Shown: in pieces, positions 33,846-42,684 of the stretch | Position numbering within the stretch: position 1 is the first letter of the stretch | How the letters are laid out: each line of letters opens with the position of its first letter | Source: Brucella tritici | Lineage (GTDB): Bacteria > Pseudomonadota > Alphaproteobacteria > Rhizobiales > Rhizobiaceae | Direction of reading: 5' to 3' | DNA: 64,000 bases | Assembly (NCBI RefSeq): GCF_008932295.1 | Contig: NZ_WBWA01000014.1 | Coordinates: 62,001-126,000, forward strand | The notes under the pieces: model-generated | Told to the model about the DNA's origin: nothing | The model's input: only the letters and a program-made list of their open reading frames with translations | Databases searched by the model: none | Position numbers and translations under genes: made by a program

Positions 33846-35441
33846 TTAGCGACCGGTTGGAACTGAGTCATCAACCCACAGCTTTTCATAGGATTGAACT
33901 GCGAGCTCCGCCGAGTTCGGCTGCAGACCATGCAACCATGGCTGATGTGCCATGACCGCCTTGTTGTAGTTGAAGAACCACACCGGTGCTTCTTCCTGCA
34001 ACAGATTGTTGGCCTTCTTTAGAAGTTCATTCTTCTCTTCTTCGGTTTTCGCCACCTTTGCCTCATCGACAATCTTGTCGAATTCCGTGTTAGAGAATTT
34101 CTGGTAGTTGCACGCAGATTGTGGAGTCGTGGAATAGAAGCACTGCATCGCCGTCAGTGCATCCGGACCGCTTTCGAGCGACCACATATAGGCCTGGAAA
34201 TTGCCCGCCGGAACTACATCCGCAAGCACTGACGCTTCGACCGGCTTTGCCTTCACCTTGATACCGACCTTGGCGAGCATCGGAATGATCGCTTGAACGA
34301 TGGTCAGGCCCCAGCTCTCGTTCTGCGTTGCCGTCAGCTCAAACTCGAAGCCGTCAGGATATCCAGCTTCAGCAAGCAAAGCTTTTGCTTTTTCAGGATC
34401 ATACGGATAAGGCTTCGCATCCTTGTCGAAGGCTGGCGATGAGTTCGGAAGCCAACCAACAGCACGATAAGCCTTATCTTTGACAAGGCGCTTGATGATG
34501 AGATCGCTATCGATAGCGTAGTTGATTGCCTGACGGACGCGTTTGTCCTGGAACGGCTTGAAATCAGGATTGAAGCCAACGGCGCGCGTGTAAACCTCGG
34601 CCACCTCGACCATGTTCTTCGCAAGCTCGGGATCGGCTAGATAGGCTGTATACTGCGCTGGCCCGAGCACCGCTACGTCAATTTCCTTATTGCGGAACGC
34701 AACGTCGCGCGCGGCCGCATCACCCATGATCATGATGTTGATCTTGTCAGCGTAAGGCTTGCCCTTCTCGTAATACTTGTCCCACTTCTCAACCGTCAGG
34801 CGGGAGCCGGGAACGTATTCGGCAAATTTATATGGTCCGAGGCCGATCGGGTGACGCTGAAACTCTTCGCTATCGCCCTCACCTGCCGGATAAATGGCAG
34901 TGTTATTGCGCATGAACTGGAAGCCGGGATCGATTGGCTGCTTCAGTGTGATTTCGAGCGTATGGTCATCGATCTTCTTCAGACCGGAAATTTCCTTGGC
35001 CTTGCCCTGCGTATATTCTTCAGCCCCTTTGATCTCAGCGATGTAACGTGCCGGTGGGAATGCTTTTTTCGGGTCCATTATCCGGGTATAGCTCCAGATA
35101 ATGTCGTCTGCTGTCAAAGGCTTCCCATTGTGGAAAAAGGCATCCTGTCGAAGCTTGTAGGTATAGACGAGCCTGTCATCGGACACTGTCACATCGGTTG
35201 CCAGACCGAGTACCGGCTTGTTGAGATCCGCATCCCAATCATAGAGTGTGCGGTGAATAGCTTTGGCATAGAACTCGTCCTGCGTGGCAGGCGAAGCCTG
35301 AATGTCGAGAGTCGAGAAGCTGTCGCCGTAAGGTGCGACAAAATTGATGACCCCTCCCGAACGTGGCTCGTCCGCAGCATAAGCTGCCGTTCCGGCCAAC
35401 AGAACTGCAGACAGCGCCGCCAGAAATGCAAATTTTCTCAT
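33846..35441 (-). CDS. ABC transporter substrate-binding protein, family 5 (peptide/opine type)
   Basis: This 531-residue periplasmic protein has a signal peptide of about 24 residues ending AAYA. The SBP family 5 signature lies near residue 90 (LNKPVLGLATDVTVSDDRLVYTYKLR, noted by its ends), followed by FHNGKPLTADDIIWSYTRI. The ATG at 35441 follows AAGGGG; the longer frame has no ribosome site. It is followed by four transporter genes and preceded by an amidohydrolase gene on the same strand. The ligand might therefore be an amide or N-acyl compound rather than a plain peptide; this is inference from context. Confidence 0.9.
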   Translation of the reverse strand: MRKFAFLAALSAVLLAGTAAYAADEPRSGGVINFVAPYGDSFSTLDIQASPATQDEFYAKAIHRTLYDWDADLNKPVLGLATDVTVSDDRLVYTYKLRQDAFFHNGKPLTADDIIWSYTRIMDPKKAFPPARYIAEIKGAEEYTQGKAKEISGLKKIDDHTLEITLKQPIDPGFQFMRNNTAIYPAGEGDSEEFQRHPIGLGPYKFAEYVPGSRLTVEKWDKYYEKGKPYADKINIMIMGDAAARDVAFRNKEIDVAVLGPAQYTAYLADPELAKNMVEVAEVYTRAVGFNPDFKPFQDKRVRQAINYAIDSDLIIKRLVKDKAYRAVGWLPNSSPAFDKDAKPYPYDPEKAKALLAEAGYPDGFEFELTATQNESWGLTIVQAIIPMLAKVGIKVKAKPVEASVLADVVPAGNFQAYMWSLESGPDALTAMQCFYSTTPQSACNYQKFSNTEFDKIVDEAKVAKTEEEKNELLKKANNLLQEEAPVWFFNYNKAVMAHQPWLHGLQPNSAELAVQSYEKLWVDDSVPTGR

Positions 35442-35583
35442 ATTGTTCCCCTTCAAGTGTCGTTCTTGCGATTCAAATGAACCGTTCTTCAGGCAGTTCT
35501 GCCGAAACCTCGCTGCCCGAAATTGCCCCGAAGCGTTTAGCTTCAATTCTTTTTATCGCCCCCGAAAACCGGGAGCATTTATT

Positions 35584-37215
35584 TCATGACCGTTCAAATA
35601 CGACCTCACCGTCACGCATAGTAAGAACACAATGCGTGTCGTTGAGAATCTCTTCCGGCTTCGCGGTAAGCATATTGCGTGAAAAGACTGCAATATCAGC
35701 AACCTGTCCAGGTGCAAGCTTACCCTTCACATTCTCCAGTTTCTGAGAGAACGCACCAAACTCCGTGTAGACCTGCAGGGCTTCTTCAATGGTCACGCAT
35801 TCGCGGGCATCCATCACTGTTCCCTTGCCCGTTTCGCGCGTCAGCATCGAATAGATGTTCGGATAGGGATTCGGATGACAAACCGGTGAATCACTGCCAG
35901 TCGCAGGCTTGAAGCCCAGATCTTTCCAGGTTTTCAGCGGGTAGCTTGAAATTGCGCGCTCTTCGCCGAGAACAGAAATGTAGGCATCACCAAAGTCGTA
36001 GATGAAGACCTGCTGTGGGCATGGATAAATGCCAGCCTTTTTCATCCGATCATGCTGTTCTGGCGTAGAGAAACCGCAATGTTCGATACGATGGCGGCGA
36101 TCTGGATCGGGATAAGCAGCGAGCGCCTTTTCATACGCCGTGATCAGCTGGCCGATGGCTGCGTCGCCGATAGCATGACATGCCAGTTGATAGCCCTTTT
36201 TATGGGTATCCAGCACCAACGCTTCCAGTTCCGCGTCTGGCAATATCTGGACACCAATATTGTCATCGTCGCCGAGATACGGCTTGCTCATCCATGCAGT
36301 TCGTCCGCCTGCAGAGCCGTCGAGGAAAATCTTGACAGCGCCGACCGTCAGCATGCCGTCACCAACGCCGGACACAAGACCTGCTTTATAGCATTCCTCC
36401 ACGATGGAAGGCCCCGGATCGCCGAGCAGTACGAGCCAGGTGCGCACTGGCAAACGCTTATCCAGCTTGGCGAGATTATAGGCGCGGATTTCATCGAAAC
36501 CTGCGACCTGACCGACAGCGGCATCCATGACGCTGGTTATGCCATAGGAAAGAAGCAGATTACCCGCAGCCTCAATGGCCTCGATCATCTCTTCCGTCGT
36601 TGCCTTGGGGATGGCCTTGCGGACAGCCCCTTGAGCATTTTCGGCAACCATACCTGTCAGGGTGCCATTTTTCTGCTCAATCAGCCCGCCCTCTGGCACA
36701 GGCGAACTTTCGTTAATACCTGCCAGTTCAAATGCCTTTGAATTGAAGATCGAAACATGGCCGCATGCGCGTACCACCATGACGGGATTGTTTGGAGCAA
36801 CAGCATCAAGTTCCGACTTATGCGGATGGCGACCGACATCAAGCTTCGTCTGGTCATAGCCGCGCGCCCTGATCCATGCCCCCGGAGGTGCAGAAGCAGC
36901 CTGTTCGCGAATGGCGTCGAGCAAGCTTTGCAATGTCGGTGCTGCCTGCGGCGTCGCATCGATCCACTTGAGTGTCAGTCCCACGGAAATGAGATGCAGG
37001 TGAGCGTCGTTCAGCCCAGGCGTGGCAAAGCGCCCTTTGAGATCGATCAAACGCGTATTAGCGCCCTTCAAAGACCAGATCTGGTCCCGTGTACCCGTGG
37101 CAAGAACCTTTCCTTGCCAGATGGCTAGGGCTTCAACCGTGCCCTCTTCATATCCACGCCAGATCGTACCGTTATAAACTATGGTATCGGCACACAATTC
37201 GGGCATTACAGGCAT
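35584..37215 (-). CDS. Amidohydrolase family 3 protein (YtcJ/NfdA-like)
   Basis: This 543-residue metal-dependent hydrolase has the first metal motif as HLH in GLNDAHLHL (about residue 72). The middle motifs CHAIGD and RIEHCGF and the final Asp in ATGSDSPV follow. This layout belongs to the amidohydrolase_3 group, whose best-known member cleaves N-substituted formamides. GGGAGGGG precedes the ATG. It is the first gene of the leftward unit that continues into a family 5 binding protein and DppBCDF-like importer. A plausible role is hydrolysis of an imported amide. The specific substrate is not known. Confidence 0.87.
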   Translation of the reverse strand: MPVMPELCADTIVYNGTIWRGYEEGTVEALAIWQGKVLATGTRDQIWSLKGANTRLIDLKGRFATPGLNDAHLHLISVGLTLKWIDATPQAAPTLQSLLDAIREQAASAPPGAWIRARGYDQTKLDVGRHPHKSELDAVAPNNPVMVVRACGHVSIFNSKAFELAGINESSPVPEGGLIEQKNGTLTGMVAENAQGAVRKAIPKATTEEMIEAIEAAGNLLLSYGITSVMDAAVGQVAGFDEIRAYNLAKLDKRLPVRTWLVLLGDPGPSIVEECYKAGLVSGVGDGMLTVGAVKIFLDGSAGGRTAWMSKPYLGDDDNIGVQILPDAELEALVLDTHKKGYQLACHAIGDAAIGQLITAYEKALAAYPDPDRRHRIEHCGFSTPEQHDRMKKAGIYPCPQQVFIYDFGDAYISVLGEERAISSYPLKTWKDLGFKPATGSDSPVCHPNPYPNIYSMLTRETGKGTVMDARECVTIEEALQVYTEFGAFSQKLENVKGKLAPGQVADIAVFSRNMLTAKPEEILNDTHCVLTMRDGEVVFERS

Positions 37216-37655
37216 TTCAGCGATCCCCTCCCTACGTCACGCTTATATAAGGTAAGGGAGATTTCCATCGATGCTTTGACCGATCAAGCCGTGGATTTGT
37301 TAAATTTAGAGGGTGCAAATTGTTCAAAATGACAACCATGCAGTCAATTTGCCGAAACTTTTGCAAAGTCGACGTAACGTTTTCCTGACAAATAGCCAAA
37401 AACCGACATCGAATTGATGCCCCTCGCCGCCACCCTGCCAGCAATCGCAGCTTTTAAATCTCCGTATTCCAGCAAAGTATAGGTGGCGTCATTCGTTAGA
37501 GTGTCGCTTGATCCGGGAAACCGCGGATCAATGGCATACCCCCGGCCCGTTCCTTGGCGACTTAAGCGACCAGCGTACTTTAATCGTCAAGGGATGGGTT
37601 AAACAGGGCACCACGGTCGCGTGACAGTGGTGCCCTGAAAAAGACTATCAACCTC
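37216..37655. other. Intergenic region with promoter and terminator only
   Basis: This 440-bp stretch must hold the promoter of the amidohydrolase operon; a weak TTGTCA element is visible on the minus strand near 37330. It also holds the terminator of the upstream oxygenase operon (37604-37637). I see no convincing gene. Confidence 0.5.
37604..37637 (-). terminator. Terminator-like hairpin after the 2OG-oxygenase gene
   Basis: CAGGGCACCAC pairs exactly with GTGGTGCCCTG over a 12-base loop. It lies 18 bp after the oxygenase stop on the minus strand, with a short T run beyond. Confidence 0.65.
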
Positions 37656-38714
37656 TCAATATGCCGATCCGGGTGTGTGATCTCCCAATTGTTCAGGCGT
37701 CAACAAGTCCGCATGATGGACTCGAGCAACATCTGGATGCGACCGGAGGCGACTTTTGAGATTATTTGCGCCGACCTCACGGAAGATTGGATTCAGCGCA
37801 TCGACGGTGACGCCGCGCTCCTTAGTCTTCAACTCATTCGGCAAATCTATAACCGGGATAGTTGCATCGTATCGAGCACCCAGGAAGAAGGCGACGGAAA
37901 AGCGCTCCACGCCAGCTGGAGGTGCAACAACACCGTGTACATCCGCCCGCACGAATCCATTGGTGGCAAGTTCAAGCAATTCTCCCGTATTGATAACAAA
38001 AGTCCCTGGACCCGGGGGGGCATCAATCCATTCGCCATCCTCCCGCTGAACGCGCAGGCCGGGGACAACATCCTGTAGCAGCACAGTAACGAAACCGCCG
38101 TCCTTATGTGCCCCCACTCCTTGCTCGCTTTCCGCCACGTCGCGCCCCGGATAACGGATAATCTTCAGCAGTTGGGATGGATGCGGCTCATAAATCTGGG
38201 CGAAAAAGTCTTCCGACTGTCCTAAAGCCGCAGCAATGGCCTTCAGAATATCAATGCCAACGCGCGTCACCTCAGCCTGATAGGCAAGCAGCAACGGCTT
38301 AAGTTCGGGCAATGCTTCCGGCCACTGGTTCGGGCCGATCAGACGCTTCCATGCCGGGCTATCGGGACCAATCTCGGCTGTTTCTGATTCCGTGTTGATA
38401 TCGAGCTGCTCTCGCCAATCCTGCTGGCCACGAGTGCGTTCAAAACCAGCACGATTATAACCGCGAAAATGGGATGATTTCACCATTTCGATCTTGAGTT
38501 TTTCTTCCGCAGGAAGTGCGAAAAATCTCTTTGCAGTCGCAACTACGTCTTCCACGAGTTTCGGATCGACGCCATGCCCTGTCAGGTAGAAAAAGCCATG
38601 ATCGTGAAGCGTCCGGCGCAGTTCCTCGACGAAACTGGCGCGCTCTTCGACACTTCCGTTGAAACGGGATAAATCAAGCAAGGGCAGATTGATCGGCGTG
38701 GTATGTATAGTCAT
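37656..38714 (-). CDS. 2-oxoglutarate/Fe(II)-dependent oxygenase (isopenicillin-N-synthase fold)
   Basis: This 352-residue enzyme has an N-terminal DIOX_N region (residues 8-110) and a double-stranded beta-helix core. The iron ligands are His203 and Asp205 (GAHKDGG) and His260 (ADVHGVV). The 2-oxoglutarate-binding pair Arg271/Ser273 (RFSVAFF) is present. Such enzymes hydroxylate or desaturate small molecules using O2. It is the last gene of a leftward operon with an aminotransferase and MetQNI. It may therefore act on a sulfur amino acid or a derived keto acid; this link is inference. Confidence 0.87.
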   Translation of the reverse strand: MTIHTTPINLPLLDLSRFNGSVEERASFVEELRRTLHDHGFFYLTGHGVDPKLVEDVVATAKRFFALPAEEKLKIEMVKSSHFRGYNRAGFERTRGQQDWREQLDINTESETAEIGPDSPAWKRLIGPNQWPEALPELKPLLLAYQAEVTRVGIDILKAIAAALGQSEDFFAQIYEPHPSQLLKIIRYPGRDVAESEQGVGAHKDGGFVTVLLQDVVPGLRVQREDGEWIDAPPGPGTFVINTGELLELATNGFVRADVHGVVAPPAGVERFSVAFFLGARYDATIPVIDLPNELKTKERGVTVDALNPIFREVGANNLKSRLRSHPDVARVHHADLLTPEQLGDHTPGSAY

Positions 38715-38734
38715 TGAAACCTCCTGAAAAGCTC

Positions 38735-39427
38735 TCAGCGTGAGCGACGGCTGCGCGCCACGCGGTGATTGACGAAACGAGCGGCGTGGTCGCCCGTGAT
38801 CTGAATGGATTGCACGATTGCAACCAGAATGATGACGACGGCGACCATGACTTCCGGCATGAAGCGCTGATATCCGAAGCGGATTCCGAGATCGCCCAAA
38901 CCACCACCGCCAACTGTCCCTGCCATCGCCGAATATCCAACAAGACTGACAAGTGTAACCGTTTGCCCTGCAATGATCCCGGGCAGCGCTTCAGGCAGCA
39001 GCACTTTGAAGATGATCTGAATGGGTGTAGCACCCATGCTTTCGGCGGCTTCAATCAGGCTTTGGTCTACTTCGCGCATCGCAGTTTCGGCAAGACGCGC
39101 ATAGAGAGGCGTGATGGCCACTGTCAGCGGCACGATGGCCGCATAAGTACCAACTGTTGTTCCCGCGATCAGACGCGTCAAGGGAATGATCGCCACCATC
39201 AGAATGACAAATGGTGTAGATCGAACCAAATTGACGATCGTGCCTGCAACGCGATTGAAAACCGAGCGCTCAAGAAACTGCCCTGGACCGGTAACAACCA
39301 GTGCAACACCGAGCGGCAGGCCGATCAAGGTAGACAGAATGGCAGATGCGGCCACCATAGTCGCCGTCTGCTTCAGCGATTCAAGCAAAAGCCCGACGAG
39401 CGCCGGCGGAAGCAGACCGGACAACAT
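38735..39427 (-). CDS. metI: Methionine-type ABC transporter permease MetI
   Basis: This 230-residue membrane protein has about five helices and the MetI features LVRSTPFVILMVAIIPLTRL, TVAITPLYARLAETAMREVD and EAAESMGATPIQIIFKVLLPEALPG. The last contains the EAA loop that binds the ATPase. I chose the ATG at 39427, preceded by GAGAGG. The gene therefore begins 47 bp inside the 3' end of metN, an unusually deep overlap. A longer start (39445 or 39499) cannot be excluded. It imports D/L-methionine or a related compound with MetN and MetQ. Confidence 0.9.
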   Translation of the reverse strand: MLSGLLPPALVGLLLESLKQTATMVAASAILSTLIGLPLGVALVVTGPGQFLERSVFNRVAGTIVNLVRSTPFVILMVAIIPLTRLIAGTTVGTYAAIVPLTVAITPLYARLAETAMREVDQSLIEAAESMGATPIQIIFKVLLPEALPGIIAGQTVTLVSLVGYSAMAGTVGGGGLGDLGIRFGYQRFMPEVMVAVVIILVAIVQSIQITGDHAARFVNHRVARSRRSR

Positions 39428-40514
39428 GACCGATGACCTCTCCATGAAGATTGAGTGAAGACAGATAATTGCGAACGTCCGCGAGATCGGCGGAACCACC
39501 CTCAGCGATGAGTGTTATGATGCCCAGTGGTCTGCCACCGATATAGTCTATGCGCCCGTGCAATATATTCGGATTTATCCCGAAGCGCTGCACGAGCGTT
39601 GCGACGACCGGTTCATGGGCAGCTTCCCCAGAAAATATGATGCGCAGAACCGGGGCTGACCCGCCAACAGGTTGTAGAAGCAACCGCTGCGATACTTCGG
39701 GCGGCAAGTCGTGGGCGACGATGCTCGCTAAAAACGAACGGGCAATTGGGGATTGAGGAAAGGCGAAGACATTGAAGGTCGCTCCGCTTTCAACGACCTT
39801 GCCACCATCAAGAACCGTCACATGGTCTGCGATCTGGCGCACCACATCCATTTCATGCGTAATGAGCACAATCGTCAGCCCCAGCCGCTGATTGATATCT
39901 TTCAATAACGAAAGAATTTGTTCCGTGGTTTCAGGATCAAGCGCCGATGTCGCCTCATCGGACAGCAAAACGCTCGGTTCCAGAGCCAATGCCCGCGCGA
40001 TACCCACACGCTGTTTCTGACCACCAGACAATTCCGATGGATAGGCATCGGCCTTTCCCTTTAGACCCACCAGATCGAGCAGATCGTTCACCCGAGTTCT
40101 TATGGTGCTACGTCCAATGCCTGCGAACTCCAATGGTAGCGCTATGTTGCCAAAAGCAGTTCGTGAAGACAGCAAACTAAAATGCTGAAATATCATTGAT
40201 AATTCACGACGAACCTGTCGTAATTCGTCTTGACGCAACGTCGTGATCTCACGTCCTGAAACAAAGATTTCTCCTTTGCTTGGATGCACAAGACCGTTCA
40301 GACAGCGCACGAGCGTACTTTTCCCGGCCCCCGAACGACCAATGATGCCATGGATCGTTCCCCTCGTGATCTTGAGTGAGACATCATCGATAACCGGACC
40401 AGCCGTCTCATCATAAATCTTTGTCAGCGAGCGTATGTCGATAATTGGCGGAACCGAACCCGTTTCGTCCGGTACAGCTTTTGACACAGATTCGTTCCGC
40501 ACCAGCACGTTCAT
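39381..40514 (-). CDS. metN: Methionine-type ABC transporter ATP-binding protein MetN
   Basis: This 377-residue ATPase has Walker A GRSGAGKST, the signature LSGGQKQRVGIARAL, Walker B VLLSDEATSALD and the H-loop ITHEMDV. A C-terminal NIL domain (about residues 290-365) follows, which in MetN binds methionine and inhibits transport. The N-terminus has about 25 residues before the first conserved segment, longer than usual. Its start lies one base from the metQ stop, so it is co-transcribed with metQ. The NIL domain supports a methionine-class transporter. Confidence 0.92.
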   Translation of the reverse strand: MNVLVRNESVSKAVPDETGSVPPIIDIRSLTKIYDETAGPVIDDVSLKITRGTIHGIIGRSGAGKSTLVRCLNGLVHPSKGEIFVSGREITTLRQDELRQVRRELSMIFQHFSLLSSRTAFGNIALPLEFAGIGRSTIRTRVNDLLDLVGLKGKADAYPSELSGGQKQRVGIARALALEPSVLLSDEATSALDPETTEQILSLLKDINQRLGLTIVLITHEMDVVRQIADHVTVLDGGKVVESGATFNVFAFPQSPIARSFLASIVAHDLPPEVSQRLLLQPVGGSAPVLRIIFSGEAAHEPVVATLVQRFGINPNILHGRIDYIGGRPLGIITLIAEGGSADLADVRNYLSSLNLHGEVIGHVVRSASAGARRAFA

Positions 40515-40515
40515 C

Positions 40516-41313
40516 TCACCAACCCGCTATGATGTTGCCATCGAACTTCTTTTCGATGAAGGCTTTGACGTCAGGAGACTTATAGGCTTCGACCAGCGTT
40601 TTGACCCAGGGTGCATCCTTGTTCTTCTCCGCGACGGCAAGCAGGCAGAAATAATCGGATAGCTGGTCTTCGATCAGGATCGCATCACGGGTCGGAACTA
40701 GCCCGGCACTCAGCGCAAAATGTGAAGTGATAACGGAAAAATCCACATCTTCCAGCGACCGCGGAAGCTGGGCTGTTTCCATCGGAATGATTTTGACCTT
40801 CTTCGGGTTATCGACAATATCGAGTTCAGTTGCGTTGAAAGTCACACCCGGCGTCAGCTTGATAACGCCGCCTGCTTCGAGAAGCTTCAAGGCGCGACCC
40901 GCATTGCTGGGATCGTTGGGGATCGAAATTTGCGCCCCTTCAGGCAGTTCAGCAAGAGATTTGTGCTTGCGCGAATAACCAGCCATCGGCAGCAACACAG
41001 TGCGTCCACCAACGGCAACGAGATTGAGGCCTCGATCTTTGTTCTGCTGATCGAAATACGGCGTATGCTGAAAGCCATTGGCGTCAAGATCGCCGTCATT
41101 TGTTGCCGGATCGATCAGTGCGCCGTCCGAAAACTCCACAATCTCGATATCCAGGCCCTTTGCTTTGGCAACGGGTGCGAGTGCTTCGGCGATTTCCGCA
41201 TGCGGCCCCGAGGTCACACCAAACCGGATTTTTTCCGCAAGAGCTGGTGAAGCGACTAACATTGAAAAGAGTGCTGCAGAAACCGCGCCGCGCAAAAATA
41301 AAACTGAATGCAT
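40516..41313 (-). CDS. metQ: Methionine-type ABC transporter binding protein MetQ (NlpA family)
   Basis: This 265-residue NlpA-family protein has a signal peptide (MHSVLFLRGAVSAALF to ALA). The binding-site segments IRFGVTSGPHAEI, DLDANGFQHTPYFDQ, ISIPNDPSNAGRALKLLE and VITSHFAL are visible. No lipobox cysteine is seen, so it is probably periplasmic rather than a lipoprotein. The ATG at 41313 follows AGGGAA; the longer frame is not supported. It follows the aminotransferase gene by 31 bp. Confidence 0.92.
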   Translation of the reverse strand: MHSVLFLRGAVSAALFSMLVASPALAEKIRFGVTSGPHAEIAEALAPVAKAKGLDIEIVEFSDGALIDPATNDGDLDANGFQHTPYFDQQNKDRGLNLVAVGGRTVLLPMAGYSRKHKSLAELPEGAQISIPNDPSNAGRALKLLEAGGVIKLTPGVTFNATELDIVDNPKKVKIIPMETAQLPRSLEDVDFSVITSHFALSAGLVPTRDAILIEDQLSDYFCLLAVAEKNKDAPWVKTLVEAYKSPDVKAFIEKKFDGNIIAGW

Positions 41314-41344
41314 CTTGTTTCCCTGTAGTGATTTCCGGACGCGC

Positions 41345-42520
41345 CTATGATGCGGCGCGCCAATTGTACTTATTGGTCCAGCGAACCAGTCGTGAAACGG
41401 CCTCAAGCAGCGTTTCTTCGCGCTTGGCGAAACAGAAACGGACGTGACTGCGCACATCGCGCGCACCATAAAAAGATGAGATGGGAACCGGGGTTACACC
41501 TGCTTCAAGCGCCAGCCGTCGACAAAAATCGAGATCATCGCCTTCTGGATCGAGCGCCTCTATATCGGCCACTACGAAATAGGTGGCAGGGACCGCTACG
41601 ACAGCAAAACCTGCAGATTTCAGCCCTTCAACCAGAATATCCCGTCGCGATGCCAACGTTGCCCTGAGTTCAACGAAGTAGCTATCAGGCAACGAAAGCC
41701 CAACGGCAACCGCAGACTGCAATGCCGGCGGCGTGGTGAAAGTGACATACTGATGGGCACGGGCAATCGGTGCTAAAAGCTTTGCGGAAGCCGTCACATA
41801 GCCGACCTTCCACCCTGTTAATGAAAAGCTCTTTCCAGCAGAGCCAATTCGCACGACACGGTCGCGGACTTTCTCAACACCGAACATAGAGTGAAACGGA
41901 CGACCGTCGAAGATGAGATGTTCGTAAACCTCATCCGAAACGATCACGAGATCATGCTTGATCGTGAGTTCAGCGAGAAAGTCCAGCTCGTCCAAATCGA
42001 ATATCTTGCCGATTGGGTTCATCGGCGTATTGACGACAATGAGTTTGGTGCGGGGAGAGATAGCGTTTACCAGTTCCTCTCGCGGTAATTCCCAATGAGG
42101 TGGCCTCAACCGCACCGGCACAACTTTCCCGCCAGCACGCCGGATAAGTGTTGCATAAGCATCGTAGACCGGCTCGAACAGGATAACCTCGTCGCCCGTA
42201 TCCAGATATGCCAGAAACGTATCGGCCAGAGCTTCCGTGGCTCCGGAGGTGACTAGAACCTCCTTTTCCCAATCCACATCAAGACCGGGAAACCGCCTGG
42301 CGTTTTCTGCGACAGCCTGACGAAGAATAGGCAGGCCCATCATAGGTGGATATTGTTGCGAGGTTTCACGAAGGGCATGAGCAGCCGCATCAAGAAGTTC
42401 GGGAGGCTCAAAGCCTTCTGGAAACCCTTGTCCCAGATTGATGGCTCCACGTTCGGCTGCAAGCTGCGACATCGCCTCGAAGATCGACGTTCCCGCCTCG
42501 CCGAATACCTGATTGACCAT
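41345..42520 (-). CDS. Class I/II aminotransferase (methionine aminotransferase/KAT-like)
   Basis: This 391-residue fold-type-I pyridoxal-phosphate enzyme has the cofactor lysine at Lys230 (SAGKSFSLTGWKVGY), the NTPMNPIG motif at 164-171, and Asp and Tyr of VSDEVYEHL. The N-terminus (VFGEAGTSIFEAMSQLA and INLGQGFPEG) matches the YbdL/kynurenine aminotransferase branch, members of which prefer methionine, glutamine or aromatic amino acids. GGGGAG precedes the ATG. As first gene of an operon with MetQNI it is likely to transaminate methionine or a similar imported amino acid. Confidence 0.88.
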   Translation of the reverse strand: MVNQVFGEAGTSIFEAMSQLAAERGAINLGQGFPEGFEPPELLDAAAHALRETSQQYPPMMGLPILRQAVAENARRFPGLDVDWEKEVLVTSGATEALADTFLAYLDTGDEVILFEPVYDAYATLIRRAGGKVVPVRLRPPHWELPREELVNAISPRTKLIVVNTPMNPIGKIFDLDELDFLAELTIKHDLVIVSDEVYEHLIFDGRPFHSMFGVEKVRDRVVRIGSAGKSFSLTGWKVGYVTASAKLLAPIARAHQYVTFTTPPALQSAVAVGLSLPDSYFVELRATLASRRDILVEGLKSAGFAVVAVPATYFVVADIEALDPEGDDLDFCRRLALEAGVTPVPISSFYGARDVRSHVRFCFAKREETLLEAVSRLVRWTNKYNWRAAS

Positions 42521-42684
42521 TGAGGCTCCCCTGTTGCAATCGAACTTACAGGGAGAGGATAAAGCCTATAAAATTAGTGGACAAAGCATGGACTTGCCGC
42601 CCTCGACGGCCACGGGAAAAGCTTTTTTCAAATTTTACGAAACGTGAAACATTTTTAAGTTTCTCAGTTGCAACTGCATCCGCA

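Noticed and set aside
42521..42684. Possible SAM-type riboswitch before the aminotransferase-met operon
   Set aside because: The interval was read on the minus strand for the short SAM-II pseudoknot core common in alphaproteobacteria; no convincing match was seen.
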